DNA of 64,000 bases. Origin: Nonomuraea sp. SYSU D8015. Lineage in GTDB: Bacteria > Actinomycetota > Actinomycetes > Streptosporangiales > Streptosporangiaceae. The DNA lies in assembly GCF_008065375.1 (NCBI RefSeq), contig NZ_VJYI01000017.1:1-64000 (forward strand), given 5' to 3'. The notes below the pieces were generated by a model. That model was given only the letters and a program-made list of their open reading frames with translations. It did no database searches and had not been told where the DNA came from. This document shows positions 41,893 through 50,610 of the stretch, one piece after another (the stretch's first letter is position 1; every line of letters starts with the position of its first letter). The position numbers and the translations under genes are program-made.

Positions 41893-43084
41893 GGAACTCC
41901 TGCTCGGCCGCGTTGTCGCTGAGCGCCAGCGCCGCCCGGTACGCCTCCACCGCCTCCGTGTCGCGGCCCAGGCGGTGCAGCAGGTCGGCCTTGGTGGCGG
42001 GCAGGTAGCGGTAGCCGGCCAGGCGGCCGTCGCGTTCGAGCGCCTCGACCTCGGCCAGCGCCGCCCCCGGCCCCTCCACCATGGACAGCGCGACTGCCCG
42101 GTTGAGCGCGACGACCGGCGACGGCCAGATCCGCAGCAGCTCGCCGTACAGGATGAGGATCTGCGGCCAGTCCGTGCTCGCGTAGCCGGGCGCCTGGGCG
42201 TGCACGGCGGCGATGGCCCCCTGCAGCGTGAAGCGCCCCGGCGGCCCCGACCGCAGTGTCGCCACCAGCAGCCGGTCCGCCTCGGCGATCAGCTCCCGGT
42301 CCCACGCCGAGCGGTCCTGCTCCTCCAGCCGCAGCAGGCGGCCGTCGGCGTCGGTACGGGTCGCCCGCCGCGCATGATGCACCAGCAGCAGCGCCAGCAG
42401 CCCGGCGGCCTCCCGCTCGGCGGGCAACAGCAGGTGCAGCAGGCGCGCGAGGTCCAGCGCCCGGTCCGTGAGCTCGTCGCGTACCAGCTCCCGGCCCGAG
42501 TGCGCGGTGTGACCGGTGGAGTAGAGCAGGTGGATCGCGGTGAGCACCGCGTCCACCCGCGCGGGCAGATCCCCCGCCGGCACCCGGTACGGGATCCGCG
42601 CGGCGATCTTCTTCTTGGCCCGGGTCAGCCGGGCGGCCATGGTCGGCTCGCTCACCAGGAACGCCTGCGCGAGGTCCGCCGTCGCCACCCCGCACACCAG
42701 CCGCAGCGTGAGCGCGACGCGCGCGTCGGGGGAGAGCGCCGGATGGCAGCAGGTGAAGATGAGCCGCAGGCGATCGTCGGGGATGGCCCGCGGCTCAGGC
42801 ATGCCCGCGTCCTCCTCCGGCTCCACCAGCAGAGGCAGCTTGCGCCGCAGCGTCGCACGGCGTTGCAGCATGGTGAGCGCGTTGCGCCGGGCCGCCGTGG
42901 TCAGCCACGCGCCCGGACGCGCCGGCACCCCGTCGCGGGGCCACGTGCGCAGCGCCTGCACGTAGGCGTCCTGCACCGCCTCCTCGGCCGCGTCCAGGTC
43001 GCGCGTCACGCGCACCGTCGCAGCGAGCACGAAGGCCCACTCGCGGCGGTGCGCCTCGGCGACGGCCTCCTCGACCGCGGTCAG
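41864..43084 (-). CDS. ECF42-type RNA polymerase sigma factor with long C-terminal domain
   Basis: Extracytoplasmic-function sigma factor of about 406 residues. Region 2 (AATVRVTRDLDAAEEAVQDA, ALRTWPRDGVPARPGAWLTT) and region 4 (LTLRLVCGVATADLAQAFLV, SEPTMAARLTRAKKKI) are followed by an extra 220-residue helical/TPR-like domain (YGELLRIWPSPVVALNRAVA). This architecture, with a YCII/DGPF gene upstream, matches the ECF42 group. Homology-like residues (TAVEEAVAEAHRREWAFV) extend upstream of the first conventional start (GTG 43030). The only start-like codon at the expected place is a CTG at 43084-43082, overlapping the TGA of the YCII gene as CTGA, so the coordinates assume CTG. If wrong, the protein starts at 43030 and lacks 18 residues of region 2. 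Confidence 0.82.
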   Translation of the reverse strand: MTAVEEAVAEAHRREWAFVLAATVRVTRDLDAAEEAVQDAYVQALRTWPRDGVPARPGAWLTTAARRNALTMLQRRATLRRKLPLLVEPEEDAGMPEPRAIPDDRLRLIFTCCHPALSPDARVALTLRLVCGVATADLAQAFLVSEPTMAARLTRAKKKIAARIPYRVPAGDLPARVDAVLTAIHLLYSTGHTAHSGRELVRDELTDRALDLARLLHLLLPAEREAAGLLALLLVHHARRATRTDADGRLLRLEEQDRSAWDRELIAEADRLLVATLRSGPPGRFTLQGAIAAVHAQAPGYASTDWPQILILYGELLRIWPSPVVALNRAVALSMVEGPGAALAEVEALERDGRLAGYRYLPATKADLLHRLGRDTEAVEAYRAALALSDNAAEQEFLTERLREIG

Positions 43085-43422
43085 CTCTCCTCCAGCACCT
43101 CGTAGCCGACGAGCGGCCGGACCTCCACGCCGCCCTGCACGGTCGGGGTGAGCTTGGCGATGGCGAGCGCGTGGTCCAGGTCGCGGGCCTCGATCACGAA
43201 GACCCCGGCCAGCACCTCCTTCGTCTCGATGAACGGCCCGTCCGTCACCAGGCCGCCGCGGATCGCGGTGGCCGTGTCCGGCTGGTCCAGCGCCATGCCC
43301 GAGACGATCCGCCCGCCCAGCTCCTTCGCCTCGCCCGGCATCGCCAGGTGCCCCCGCTGGACCTCCTCGGGCAGGTCGGCCGGGGGGACGCGCTCGTACA
43401 GCAGCACCGCGTACTGGGGCAT
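43081..43422 (-). CDS. YCII/DGPF-domain protein, partner of the ECF sigma factor
   Basis: Small dimeric alpha/beta-barrel-fold protein of 113 residues: MPQYAVLLYERVPPADLPEE, then the DGPF hallmark LVTDGPFIETKEVLAGVFVI, then DHALAIAKLTPTVQGGVEVRP. Genes of this family characteristically precede ECF42 sigma factors in actinobacteria; their biochemical role in the signalling is not settled. ATG 43422 has GGAGG 8-9 bases upstream. The stop overlaps the start of the sigma gene, so the two are translationally coupled. Confidence 0.9.
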   Translation of the reverse strand: MPQYAVLLYERVPPADLPEEVQRGHLAMPGEAKELGGRIVSGMALDQPDTATAIRGGLVTDGPFIETKEVLAGVFVIEARDLDHALAIAKLTPTVQGGVEVRPLVGYEVLEES

Positions 43423-43618
43423 CACGCCACCTCCGCGCACACGCCGGGGATCTCGAATCCTCTGGTGGACATCGTCATCGGCCTCCGCTCTCGGGTCGTC
43501 GCCGGCCGCACTCCAGCGGCCCCGGTGCAACACCGACAAGCGGGTGAGGCCGGAATCGACAGGTTCCCAGAAAAACCTTCCCGGATCCATGACCAGGGGC
43601 ATGGGCAGGGGCGGCGGT

Positions 43619-44182
43619 CTACGGGCGGCGCTCGCGGGTCTGGGAGATCCAGGCCGCGTCCCAGGCGCGGTACCGGGCGCGATCGAGCAGCCGGCGGAAC
43701 CCGGCGAACGCCGCCGCCACGAGCGCCGCCGACACCGCCCAGACCAGCGTCCCCGTCGCCACCGCCGTCACCTGGAGCGCTAGGCGGCCCGGCGGGGCCA
43801 GGGCCGGCCGCCCGGCGGCGTCGACCCAGAGCGGCACGCGGGCGCCCGCCTTGGCCCGAGCCGGGGCGCGTACCTGCCCGGTGCGCTGCTCGCCGGAGGG
43901 CGTCGCCCAGCGCGCCGCCGTGGTCTGCCCGGCGGCGACCGCGCCGAACGACAGGTGCGTGACGGGCGCGTCCGCCAGTAACGTCGCCATCACCCGGACC
44001 CGTCCGCGGTCGTCCGCGGCCGAGTCGTGCGTCTGCCGCCCGGCCGCCACCGCCGGCCACACGCAGGCCGTCACCAGCAGCACCGCCACCAGCAGCCCGG
44101 CGGCCTCCAGGCGATCGGCGCGCCGGCGCAGCGGATTGCCGTCCGGCCAGTATCTCCGCAACCACCACCGCACACGCCGCAT
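43619..44182 (-). CDS. Rv1733c-like two-helix membrane protein
   Basis: 187-residue membrane protein with a basic N-terminus (MRRVRWWLRRYWPDGNPLRR), a first membrane segment (about 28-50, LEAAGLLVAVLLVTACVWPA), an extracytoplasmic loop of about 90 residues with VPLWVDAAGRPALAPPG, and a second segment (about 135-160). This is the arrangement of the actinobacterial Rv1733c family, best known as a mycobacterial dormancy-regulon antigen; molecular function unknown. The start at 44182 has AGGGGG 7-8 bases upstream. Monocistronic. Confidence 0.85.
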   Translation of the reverse strand: MRRVRWWLRRYWPDGNPLRRRADRLEAAGLLVAVLLVTACVWPAVAAGRQTHDSAADDRGRVRVMATLLADAPVTHLSFGAVAAGQTTAARWATPSGEQRTGQVRAPARAKAGARVPLWVDAAGRPALAPPGRLALQVTAVATGTLVWAVSAALVAAAFAGFRRLLDRARYRAWDAAWISQTRERRP

Positions 44183-44274
44183 CGAGCACCCCCTGCCGCC
44201 GATGTGATCAAGTCGAGCGGAGTCACGCGTTCCTCCGCACTGGGACTTTAGGCCCTCGGCGCCGATCACGCGCC

Positions 44275-44853
44275 TCACTTGGCGGCAGGACGGGCCCTCA
44301 CGTGCATGCGCTCGCCCTGCGGCCCGAACAACGCCAGCACCTCGGTCGGCTCGGCCTCCGGGTTGACGAAGGCGTGCGGCGTGCGGGTGTCGAACTCCGC
44401 CACCTCTCCCGCCGTCAGCACCACCTCGTGCCGGCCCAGCAGCAGCCTCAGCCGCCCCGACAGGACGTACAGCCACTCGTAGCCCTCGTGGACCTGCTGC
44501 TCAGGCTCGTAGCCCGGCCAGTGCGGCGGGTAGATCTGCTTGAACGCCTGCAGCCCGCCGGGCCGGCGGCTCAGCGGGATGTACGTCATGCCGTGGTGCT
44601 TGACCGGCCGCAGGTGCACCCGCGGATCGCCGGTCACCGGCGCGTCGATCAGCTCGTCGAGCTGCACCTGGTGGGCGCGGGCCAGCGGGAGCAGCAGCTC
44701 CAGGGTCGGCTTGCGCTGCCCCGACTCCAGGCGCGACAGGGTGCTCACCGAGATGCCGGTGCTCTGGGCCAGCTCCGCCAGCGTCGCGCCGCGTTCCTGG
44801 CGCAGCGCCCGCAGCCGCGGCCCCACCGCCTGCAGGGTCTCCTCGAGGTCCAT
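44275..44853 (-). CDS. XRE-family regulator with C-terminal cupin domain
   Basis: 192-residue regulator: an XRE HTH (about 10-65: VGPRLRALRQERGATLAELA, STGISVSTLSRLESGQRKP) followed by a cupin sensor (about 100-180: QVHEGYEWLYVLSGRLRLLL, EVAEFDTRTPHAFVNPEAEP). Such proteins repress neighbouring metabolic genes and sense small ligands. The divergent oxidoreductase/methyltransferase gene is the likely target, sharing a 93-base control region. ATG 44853 opens the conserved MDLEE start; a TTG at 44877 is also in frame. A TTGCC-5-GGCAA dyad sits at 44863-44877. Confidence 0.9.
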   Translation of the reverse strand: MDLEETLQAVGPRLRALRQERGATLAELAQSTGISVSTLSRLESGQRKPTLELLLPLARAHQVQLDELIDAPVTGDPRVHLRPVKHHGMTYIPLSRRPGGLQAFKQIYPPHWPGYEPEQQVHEGYEWLYVLSGRLRLLLGRHEVVLTAGEVAEFDTRTPHAFVNPEAEPTEVLALFGPQGERMHVRARPAAK

Positions 44854-44862
44854 CCGGCCACT

Positions 44863-44877
44863 TTGCCATTCCGGCAA
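44863..44877. promoter_or_regulatory. Dyad in the XRE/oxidoreductase intergenic region
   Basis: TTGCC-ATTCC-GGCAA, a perfect 5+5 inverted repeat immediately upstream of the XRE start. A TTGACA hexamer for minus-strand transcription lies 10 bases further upstream, so a bound XRE protein could block its own promoter. Confidence 0.45.
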
Positions 44878-44946
44878 CGATATTTGTCAAACGCGCGCCT
44901 CCGGGCGGACAGTGGCGCATCCGATGGATGCGAGAGGAGTCGCGCT

Positions 44947-46677
44947 GTGGACGCGAAGTACGACGTGGTGGTCGTGGGCGGCGGGGCCGCCGGGCTGAGC
45001 GGGGCGCTCACGCTGGGCCGTGCGCGCCGCAAGGTGCTGGTGATCGACGGGGGCCGGCCGCGCAACGCCCCGGCGCGGGGCGTGCACACCTACCTGACGC
45101 GGGAGGGCACGCCGCCCCTGGAGCTGCTGGCCACCGGCCGTGAGGAGGTCGCCGGGTACGGCGGCGAGGTCGTGACCGGCACCGCCGTGGCCGCCGAGCG
45201 CCTCGGCGAGGGCGGGTTCCGGGTGGTGCTCGAGGACGGGTCCGCGGTCGTGGCGGACCGGCTGCTGCTGACCACCGGCCTGGTCGACGAGCTGCCCGAG
45301 GTGCCGGGGCTGGCCGAGCGGTGGGGGCGCGACGTGCTGCACTGCCCGTACTGCCACGGCTGGGAGGTACGCGACCAGGCCATCGGCGTGCTGGCCACCG
45401 GGCCGCTCGCCGTGCACCAGACGCTGCTGTGGCGGCAGTGGAGCGCCGACGTGACCCTCTTCCTGCACACCGGGCCGGGGCTCGGTGAGGAGGAGCGCGA
45501 GCAACTGGCCGCCCGGGACGTCACGGTGGTCGAGGGCGAGGTGACGGGGCTGGAGGTGGCGGGAGACGCGCTCACCGGGCTGAGGCTGGCCGACGGCCGG
45601 GTGGTGGCCTGCCGGGCGCTGGCCGTCGCCACCCGCCTCACCGCCCGCGCAGATCTGCTGGCGGGGCTGGGGCTGGAGGTGGAGGAACAGGAGATCGCCG
45701 GGCACGTGGTCGGCACCCGCATCCCGGCCGACGCGACGGGTGCCACGAGCGTGCCCGGGGTGTGGGTGGCGGGGAACGCGGCCAGCGTGACCGACCAGGT
45801 CGTCGCCGCGGCGGCGGGCGGAGTGCGGGCGGCGGCCGCCATCAACTTCGACCTGATCGCCGAGGAGACCCGCCGCGCGGTCGCCGCCCGCCGCGCCGCG
45901 CAGGCCACCCCCCACGACGGACCGGCGTCGCACGCCTCGATCCACGACGGACCGGCCTCGCGCGGGACGCCCCATGGAGGGTCGGCGTCGCACGGGACGC
46001 CCCACGGAGGGCCGGGGTCGCACGCATCGGGGTGGCACGGCCGGCCCGGAGAGATCCCCGCCTCCCCGGTGGAGTTCTGGGACGCCTTCTACGCCGACAA
46101 GCCGCAGGTCTGGAGCGGCAACCCCAACGCCGTCCTGGTCCAGGAGGCCGCCGACCTCGCGCCGGGCCGGGCGCTGGACCTCGGCAGCGGCGAGGGAGCC
46201 GACGCGATCTGGCTCGCCGGCCGCGGCTGGCGGGTCACGGCCGCGGACATCTCGCAGGTGGCGCTCGACCGCGCCGCCGGGCACGCCAAGGCGGCGGAGG
46301 TCGCCGGCCGCGTCGACTGGCAGCGGCACGACCTGGATGCGTCCTTCCCCGAAGGCTCCTACGACCTGGTCTCCGCCTGCTACCTGCACTCGCCCACCGA
46401 CCTGCCGCGCGAGAAGATCCTGCGCGCCGCGGCCGCGGCGGTCGCGCCCGGCGGGGTGCTGCTGGTCGCCGGGCACGCGGGCTGGCCGTCCTGGGAGGAC
46501 AACCCGCCGTTCGAGGCGCATTTCCCGACCCCGCAGGAGGTCCTGGAGACGCTGGAACTGACGGACGGGGAGTGGGAGGTGCTGCGCTGCGAGGAGTTCG
46601 AACGCGCCCAGACCGCTCCCGACGGCCGTCCAGGCACCCGAAGGGACAACGTGCTCAAGGTCCGCCGACTCCCCTGA
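44947..46677 (+). CDS. Thioredoxin-reductase-like oxidoreductase fused to a SAM methyltransferase
   Basis: Bifunctional protein of 576 residues. Residues 1-315 are a TrxR-like flavoprotein: FAD-binding VVVGGGAAGLSGA (8-20), redox pair HCPYCHGWE (C133, C136) and the late VPGVWVAGNAAS. The NADPH motif that should follow the CxxC (GxGxxA) is weak (GVLATGPLA). Residues 321-360 are four 10-residue repeats (TPHDGPASHA and variants), an apparent flexible linker. Residues 370-576 form a class I methyltransferase (LDLGSGEGADAIWLA at about 410-424, AADIS, YDLVSACYLHSP). The two activities may act on the same thiol or selenium/tellurium-type substrate (inference). GTG 44947 has GAGGAG 7 bases upstream. 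Divergent from the XRE-cupin regulator. Confidence 0.88.
   Translation: MDAKYDVVVVGGGAAGLSGALTLGRARRKVLVIDGGRPRNAPARGVHTYLTREGTPPLELLATGREEVAGYGGEVVTGTAVAAERLGEGGFRVVLEDGSAVVADRLLLTTGLVDELPEVPGLAERWGRDVLHCPYCHGWEVRDQAIGVLATGPLAVHQTLLWRQWSADVTLFLHTGPGLGEEEREQLAARDVTVVEGEVTGLEVAGDALTGLRLADGRVVACRALAVATRLTARADLLAGLGLEVEEQEIAGHVVGTRIPADATGATSVPGVWVAGNAASVTDQVVAAAAGGVRAAAAINFDLIAEETRRAVAARRAAQATPHDGPASHASIHDGPASRGTPHGGSASHGTPHGGPGSHASGWHGRPGEIPASPVEFWDAFYADKPQVWSGNPNAVLVQEAADLAPGRALDLGSGEGADAIWLAGRGWRVTAADISQVALDRAAGHAKAAEVAGRVDWQRHDLDASFPEGSYDLVSACYLHSPTDLPREKILRAAAAAVAPGGVLLVAGHAGWPSWEDNPPFEAHFPTPQEVLETLELTDGEWEVLRCEEFERAQTAPDGRPGTRRDNVLKVRRLP
45907..46026 (+). repeat. 30-bp tandem repeats coding the fusion linker
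   Basis: Four imperfect 30-base units, each coding ten residues of the type TPHGGxxSHG. The period keeps the reading frame, so the linker length between the reductase and methyltransferase domains can vary by whole units. Confidence 0.75.
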
Positions 46678-46695
46678 CCGGCCGTGGGGGAGCAC

Positions 46696-46730
46696 CACGG
46701 CGCGCCGCCGGCCTCCGGCGGCGCGCCGTG
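46696..46730. terminator. Very strong bidirectional terminator
   Basis: CACGGCGCGCCGCCGG pairs perfectly with CCGGCGGCGCGCCGTG around a 3-base loop, a 16-bp GC stem. Flanking GGGGG and CCCCC can extend it. It sits exactly between convergent stops at 46677 and 46737. Confidence 0.85.
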
Positions 46731-46736
46731 CCCCCG

Positions 46737-48190
46737 TCATTCGGCGGGACAGACGGTGCCGGGCGCGGGCAGTTCCAGGTCGGTCAGGTACGTGGTGGCG
46801 TGCCGGATCGGGCACTTCTTGCCCGACAGGTACATGACGTGCCCGGGGCCGTCGTAGGCGACGGTGACCGAGCCGGGGATCATGTCGGTGAAACGCCTGG
46901 TCAGCACGTAGTCGCCCCACGTACTGCCCGCTCCCAGGGCCGGTGGCAGCCCGCGGACCGGCAGCGGGCGGGCCCGGTTGGCCACCGGCAGCGGCCAGCC
47001 GGCGCAGCCCAGGGAGTCGAACGCGGCGCCGCCGAAGTTCGGCGAGAGCTTGCGCGCCTGGCGGCTGTGCTTCCGCAGCTGTGCGAATCCGCGGTACCCG
47101 CGGTCGTCTCCGCACGTCATCGCGAGCGCCCCGGGCATGGCCCAGACACGGGCGTTGCCGAGCGCGAAGTCGGCGAAGCCGGACCCGTCCCCGCGCCTGG
47201 CCTTGTCCACGGCGTCGGCGAAGGCCAGCCACCGCGAGTTCCCCGGACCGGGGTCGCCGAGGAAGCCGAAGCTGCGAAGATGCCATCCGGTCAGCTGCCC
47301 CTCGCCGAACTGCTGCGAGGTGACCCGGATCGGTTCGCGATCGGCCTTCCAGGTGAGCGCGCGCCAGACAGCTCCGGCGTCCTCACCGTGCAGCGCGCAG
47401 GCAGCGGTGTCCGCGCACCAGCGGGTGAACCGGGCGAACGCCCGCTCGAACGGCGAGGTGGTCCCGCTCACCCGGTGCCACCCGAGGGTCTGGTTGACCA
47501 CTCCGTCGACGTACATGGCCCGGATGCGCTGCGGGAACAGGCGGGCGTACGCGGCCATGGGCACCCCTCCGTAGGAGGCGGCCATGAAGCTCAGCCGTTC
47601 CTCGCCGAGGGCCTGGCGGACCGCCTCCATGTCCCTGGCCACCGACAGGGAGTCCATATGGGCGAACAGCCCGGTCTCATCCGCCGCACGGCATGCCTTG
47701 AAGGCGTGGCCATCGCCTTGACCAGGGCCTCGTACTGCCGGCGGTCACGCGGCTCGGACAGCGTGGTGCCGGGCCGCCTGCACGCGGGCGGCAGCCGGTC
47801 GGACCACACGGTGGTGCGGGGGTTATAGGCGACGAGGTCGAACCGCCGGCCCAGCTCGGTCAGGTCGCCGGCCGCGTGCTCGAGGTCCTCGATCCCCTTG
47901 CCTCCGGGGCCGCCGGGAACGCCCAGGACGGCGCCGATGCGGCGCGCGGGCTCGGTGGCGGGCAGCCGGGCCAGGTCCAGCGAGATCTTCCGCCCGGCGG
48001 GCCTCGCCCAGTCCACGGGCACCTCGATGGTGGCGCACTCCATGCGCGCGGGCACGCCCTCGCCGGTGCATGGCCGCCACCCGGGTCGCCGGTCCCCTTC
48101 CCCGAGCGCGGCCGATGCCGGTGCCGGGCTGATTCCGGCCAGCGCCACCAGCGTCAATCCGGCGACCAGCCGTCCGGTCCTGCGGACCAT
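46737..48190 (-). pseudogene. Secreted alpha/beta-hydrolase (TAP-like peptidase type) with a single frameshift
   Basis: Full-length except for one lesion. ATG 48190 (GGAGGAG upstream) opens a signal peptide (VAGLTLVALAGISPAPASA), then WRPCTGEGVPARMECATIEV, GVPGGPGGKGIEDL (oxyanion region) and LVAYNPRTTVWSD. Near 47711 one base appears to be missing (ATGGCC for ATGGGCC); the protein resumes one frame over as HAFKACRAADETGLFAHMDS. It continues through the nucleophile region SFMAASYGGVP and the TAP-like C-terminus with GPGHVMYLSGKKCP (catalytic His). The family are secreted tripeptidyl or ester hydrolases. A sequencing error at this GGCC run would explain it equally well; otherwise the gene is newly inactivated. 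Confidence 0.8.
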
Positions 48191-48332
48191 ATGCTTCTCC
48201 TCCGTTTCCTGCGGACCTTCCGTCCACGCTCGCGCGGTCGATCGTCCGGCCGCCACGGGGATGTCCGCCGTGTCGGCTTCGGGATGTCCCCCGGGTGGCC
48301 CGGCGGGGCGCTGTCGGTCAAACTGGACGGGC

Positions 48333-49583
48333 ATGCGTACGGACAGGCAGGCGGACGGCGGCTCCGGACCGTGGCGCGCATGGGCCAGGGCCGCGGTGTG
48401 GCGTGAACTCGCGTACGCGCTGGCGATGCCGCTGATGGCCGGGATCGGCGTCGCGTACCTCCTCCTCGTGCTGGTGGGCGTGCTCCTGGCCGCCAACGTC
48501 GTGGGCCTGCCGGTGCTGGCGCTGTGCGCGCATGGCGCGCGGGGCCTCGGCGCGGTCAACCGCGGCCTGGCACGGGTGCTTGCCGGGGAGCCGACGCCTG
48601 CTCCCGCTCCTTTCCGCGCTCCGCCTGGGCTGCTCAACTGGTTCACTGCGGCGCTCTGCGACGTCGCGGGATGGCGCGCCGTCATCCACAGCGTGGTCCG
48701 ACTGCCGGCCGCGGCCCTCGCCTTCGGCGCCGCCGCCACACTGTGGGCAGGCGGCCTGTTCCTGCTCGGCGCCCCGCTGTGGGCCCCCGCGCGGCTCAGA
48801 CCGGACATCTGGCCGGGCGCGCCGCTGCTGAGCGTGGCCGGGCTGGCGCTGCTGCTCCTGGCCCCCGCGGGCGTGCACCTGGCGCTCGGGCCCGAGCGGC
48901 TGCTCGCTCGGACCCTGCTCGGCCCCGCTCCCGGCGCCCTGCGGATCCGGACCCTGGAGGAGACGCGGGCGCGGGCGGTGCTCGACGCGGACGCCGCGCT
49001 GCGCCGGATCGAACGCGACCTGCACGACGGCACGGCGGCCCGGCTGGTCACCCTCGCGATGAGCCTGGGCATGGCGCAGGAGGAACTGGCCGAGGCCGAC
49101 CGTCCCGAGCGGCTTGAACGCGCCCGCGCCCTGGTCGGCGGCGCGCACAGCAGCGCCAAGGAGATCCTGGCCGAGCTGCGCGACCTGATCCGCGGCATCC
49201 ACCCGCCGGCGCTGGACAAAGGGCTGGAAGTCGCCCTGGCCACGCTCGCCGCACGCACCCCGCTCCCCGTCGAGCTCGACGCCGACCTGCCCGTACGGCC
49301 GTCCCCCGCCGTCGAGAGCATCGCCTTCTACTGCACAGCGGAACTCCTGGCCAACGTGGTCAAACACAGCGGCGCCCGGCACGCCGCGGTCGAGGTACGC
49401 GTGCGGGACGGCCTGCTCGTCCTGACCGTGCGGGACGACGGGCGAGGCGGTGCGGTGGTCGGCGCCGGATCCGGGCTGCGCGGCCTGGCCGAGCGGGTGG
49501 CGGTCGTGGACGGCGCGTTCGACGTCCGCAGCCCGGCCGGCGGACCCACGGTGGTCACCGTCCGGCTGCCCCTGCACATCTGA
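48333..49583 (+). CDS. NarL-type sensor histidine kinase
   Basis: Membrane sensor kinase of 416 residues. Four hydrophobic segments (about 28-60 as a pair, 110-140 and 165-190) form an actinobacterial sensor-type N-terminus with little extracellular sequence. The HisKA_3 box contains the phospho-acceptor H231 in RIERDLHDGTAARLV. The ATPase domain (about 320-415) has AELLANVVKHSGA (N box), VRDDGRGGAVV (G1) and GSGLRGLAERV (G2). The cognate response regulator starts 16 bases downstream. ATG 48333 follows AAACTGGACGGGC with no strong ribosome site. Divergent from the frameshifted hydrolase, a possible target. Confidence 0.92.
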   Translation: MRTDRQADGGSGPWRAWARAAVWRELAYALAMPLMAGIGVAYLLLVLVGVLLAANVVGLPVLALCAHGARGLGAVNRGLARVLAGEPTPAPAPFRAPPGLLNWFTAALCDVAGWRAVIHSVVRLPAAALAFGAAATLWAGGLFLLGAPLWAPARLRPDIWPGAPLLSVAGLALLLLAPAGVHLALGPERLLARTLLGPAPGALRIRTLEETRARAVLDADAALRRIERDLHDGTAARLVTLAMSLGMAQEELAEADRPERLERARALVGGAHSSAKEILAELRDLIRGIHPPALDKGLEVALATLAARTPLPVELDADLPVRPSPAVESIAFYCTAELLANVVKHSGARHAAVEVRVRDGLLVLTVRDDGRGGAVVGAGSGLRGLAERVAVVDGAFDVRSPAGGPTVVTVRLPLHI

Positions 49584-49598
49584 TGGGAGGCCGAAGCA

Positions 49599-50243
49599 AT
49601 GCGCATCGTCATCGCCGAGGACGCCGCGGTTCTGAGGGACGGCCTCCGGCTGCTGCTGACCACGCGGGGACACGAGGTCGCCGCCGCCGTGGGCGACGGA
49701 GACGCGCTCCAGGCGGCCGTGGAGGAGCACCGTCCCGACGTCGCCGTGATCGACGTGCGCATGCCGCCCACGCACACAGACGAAGGATTGCGGGCCGCCA
49801 TCCGCATCCGCGAGGACCATCCGGACCTGGGCGTGCTGATGTTCTCCCAGTACATCGAGACGCGCTACGCCGCCCGCCTGCTCGCCGGCGGGGCCGACGG
49901 AGTGGGATATCTCCTCAAGGAGCGCGTCGCCGACATCAGGGACTTCCTCTCCGCCCTCGACCGCGTCGCCGCCGGGGAGACCGTGCTCGACCCGGAGGTC
50001 GTCACCCAGATCATGGGCGCCGGCAGGCGCGCCGAGGCCCTGAGCACGCTCACCCCCAGGGAACGCGACGTGCTCGCCATGATGGCCGAAGGACGCTCCA
50101 ACGGCGCCATCGCCGAGGCGTTGTTCCTCTCCTACGGCTCGGTGGAGAAGCACGTGACCCAGATCTTCACCAAGCTGGGCCTGCCCCCCTCCGAGAGCGA
50201 CCACCGTCGTGTGCTCGCGGTGCTGCACTACCTGCAGGCGTGA
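49599..50243 (+). CDS. NarL/LuxR-family response regulator
   Basis: 214-residue DNA-binding partner of the upstream kinase. The receiver domain (about 1-120) has the acidic pocket in IAEDAA, the phosphorylated D52 in VAVIDVRMPP, and the conserved lysine in YLLKERV. The LuxR HTH (about 148-210) reads LTPRERDVLAMMAEGRSNGA, AIAEALFLSYGSVEKHVTQI and FTKLGL. AGGCCGAAGC precedes ATG 49599. Convergent with a small coiled-coil gene; a palindromic sequence separates them. Confidence 0.94.
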   Translation: MRIVIAEDAAVLRDGLRLLLTTRGHEVAAAVGDGDALQAAVEEHRPDVAVIDVRMPPTHTDEGLRAAIRIREDHPDLGVLMFSQYIETRYAARLLAGGADGVGYLLKERVADIRDFLSALDRVAAGETVLDPEVVTQIMGAGRRAEALSTLTPRERDVLAMMAEGRSNGAIAEALFLSYGSVEKHVTQIFTKLGLPPSESDHRRVLAVLHYLQA

Positions 50244-50247
50244 CGGT

Positions 50248-50261
50248 GGCGGCCGGCCGCC
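50248..50261. terminator. Palindrome between convergent genes
   Basis: GGCGGCCGGCCGCC, a perfect 14-base palindrome lying between the response-regulator stop and the small gene's stop. It can form a short hairpin and may help terminate both transcripts. Confidence 0.45.
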
Positions 50262-50263
50262 GC

Positions 50264-50464
50264 TCAGCCGGTCCGCGCGAGCCGGTCCTCCACAGGAGGA
50301 AGGCGTATCTGGTCGTTCAAGGCCTCCATGGCGCGTACGAGCGCCAGATTCGCCGCGTTGAGCATGCGGATCTGCTCCTCGAGCTCCGTGACCCGCCTCT
50401 TCAATGCCATCAGCTCGACATCGAGGGCCGGCGACTCCATGAGCATCCGACCGCCAATCATCAT
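50264..50464 (-). CDS. Small coiled-coil protein
   Basis: 66 residues. After MMIGGRMLMESP comes a continuous helix with heptad spacing (ELMALKRRVTELEEQIRMLN, ALVRAMEALNDQI), strongly predicting a coiled coil that would dimerise. No family recognised. It is judged real because ATG 50464 is preceded by GGAGGTGA at an ideal distance and codon use is normal. Stand-alone; next gene upstream is 1.3 kb region of manA on the same strand, 147 bases away. Confidence 0.65.
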   Translation of the reverse strand: MMIGGRMLMESPALDVELMALKRRVTELEEQIRMLNAANLALVRAMEALNDQIRLPPVEDRLARTG

Positions 50465-50610
50465 CGGTTCACCTCCGTAAAGGGGACAAGACGATGGTCA
50501 CCGGGCAGCCGGGGGAGGGATAGCAGCTAAGAGGTTGATTTACCGGGACTTGCGGCAGTGTTTGCCGCCAATGAATCTACTTTGTAAAGATGCCCGGTTT
50601 GTACGGTGCA

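Noticed and set aside
45907..46026. Regular repeats considered as a CRISPR-like array
   Set aside because: Units are directly adjacent without spacers, lie inside a coding frame and encode a ten-residue linker; no cas genes are present.
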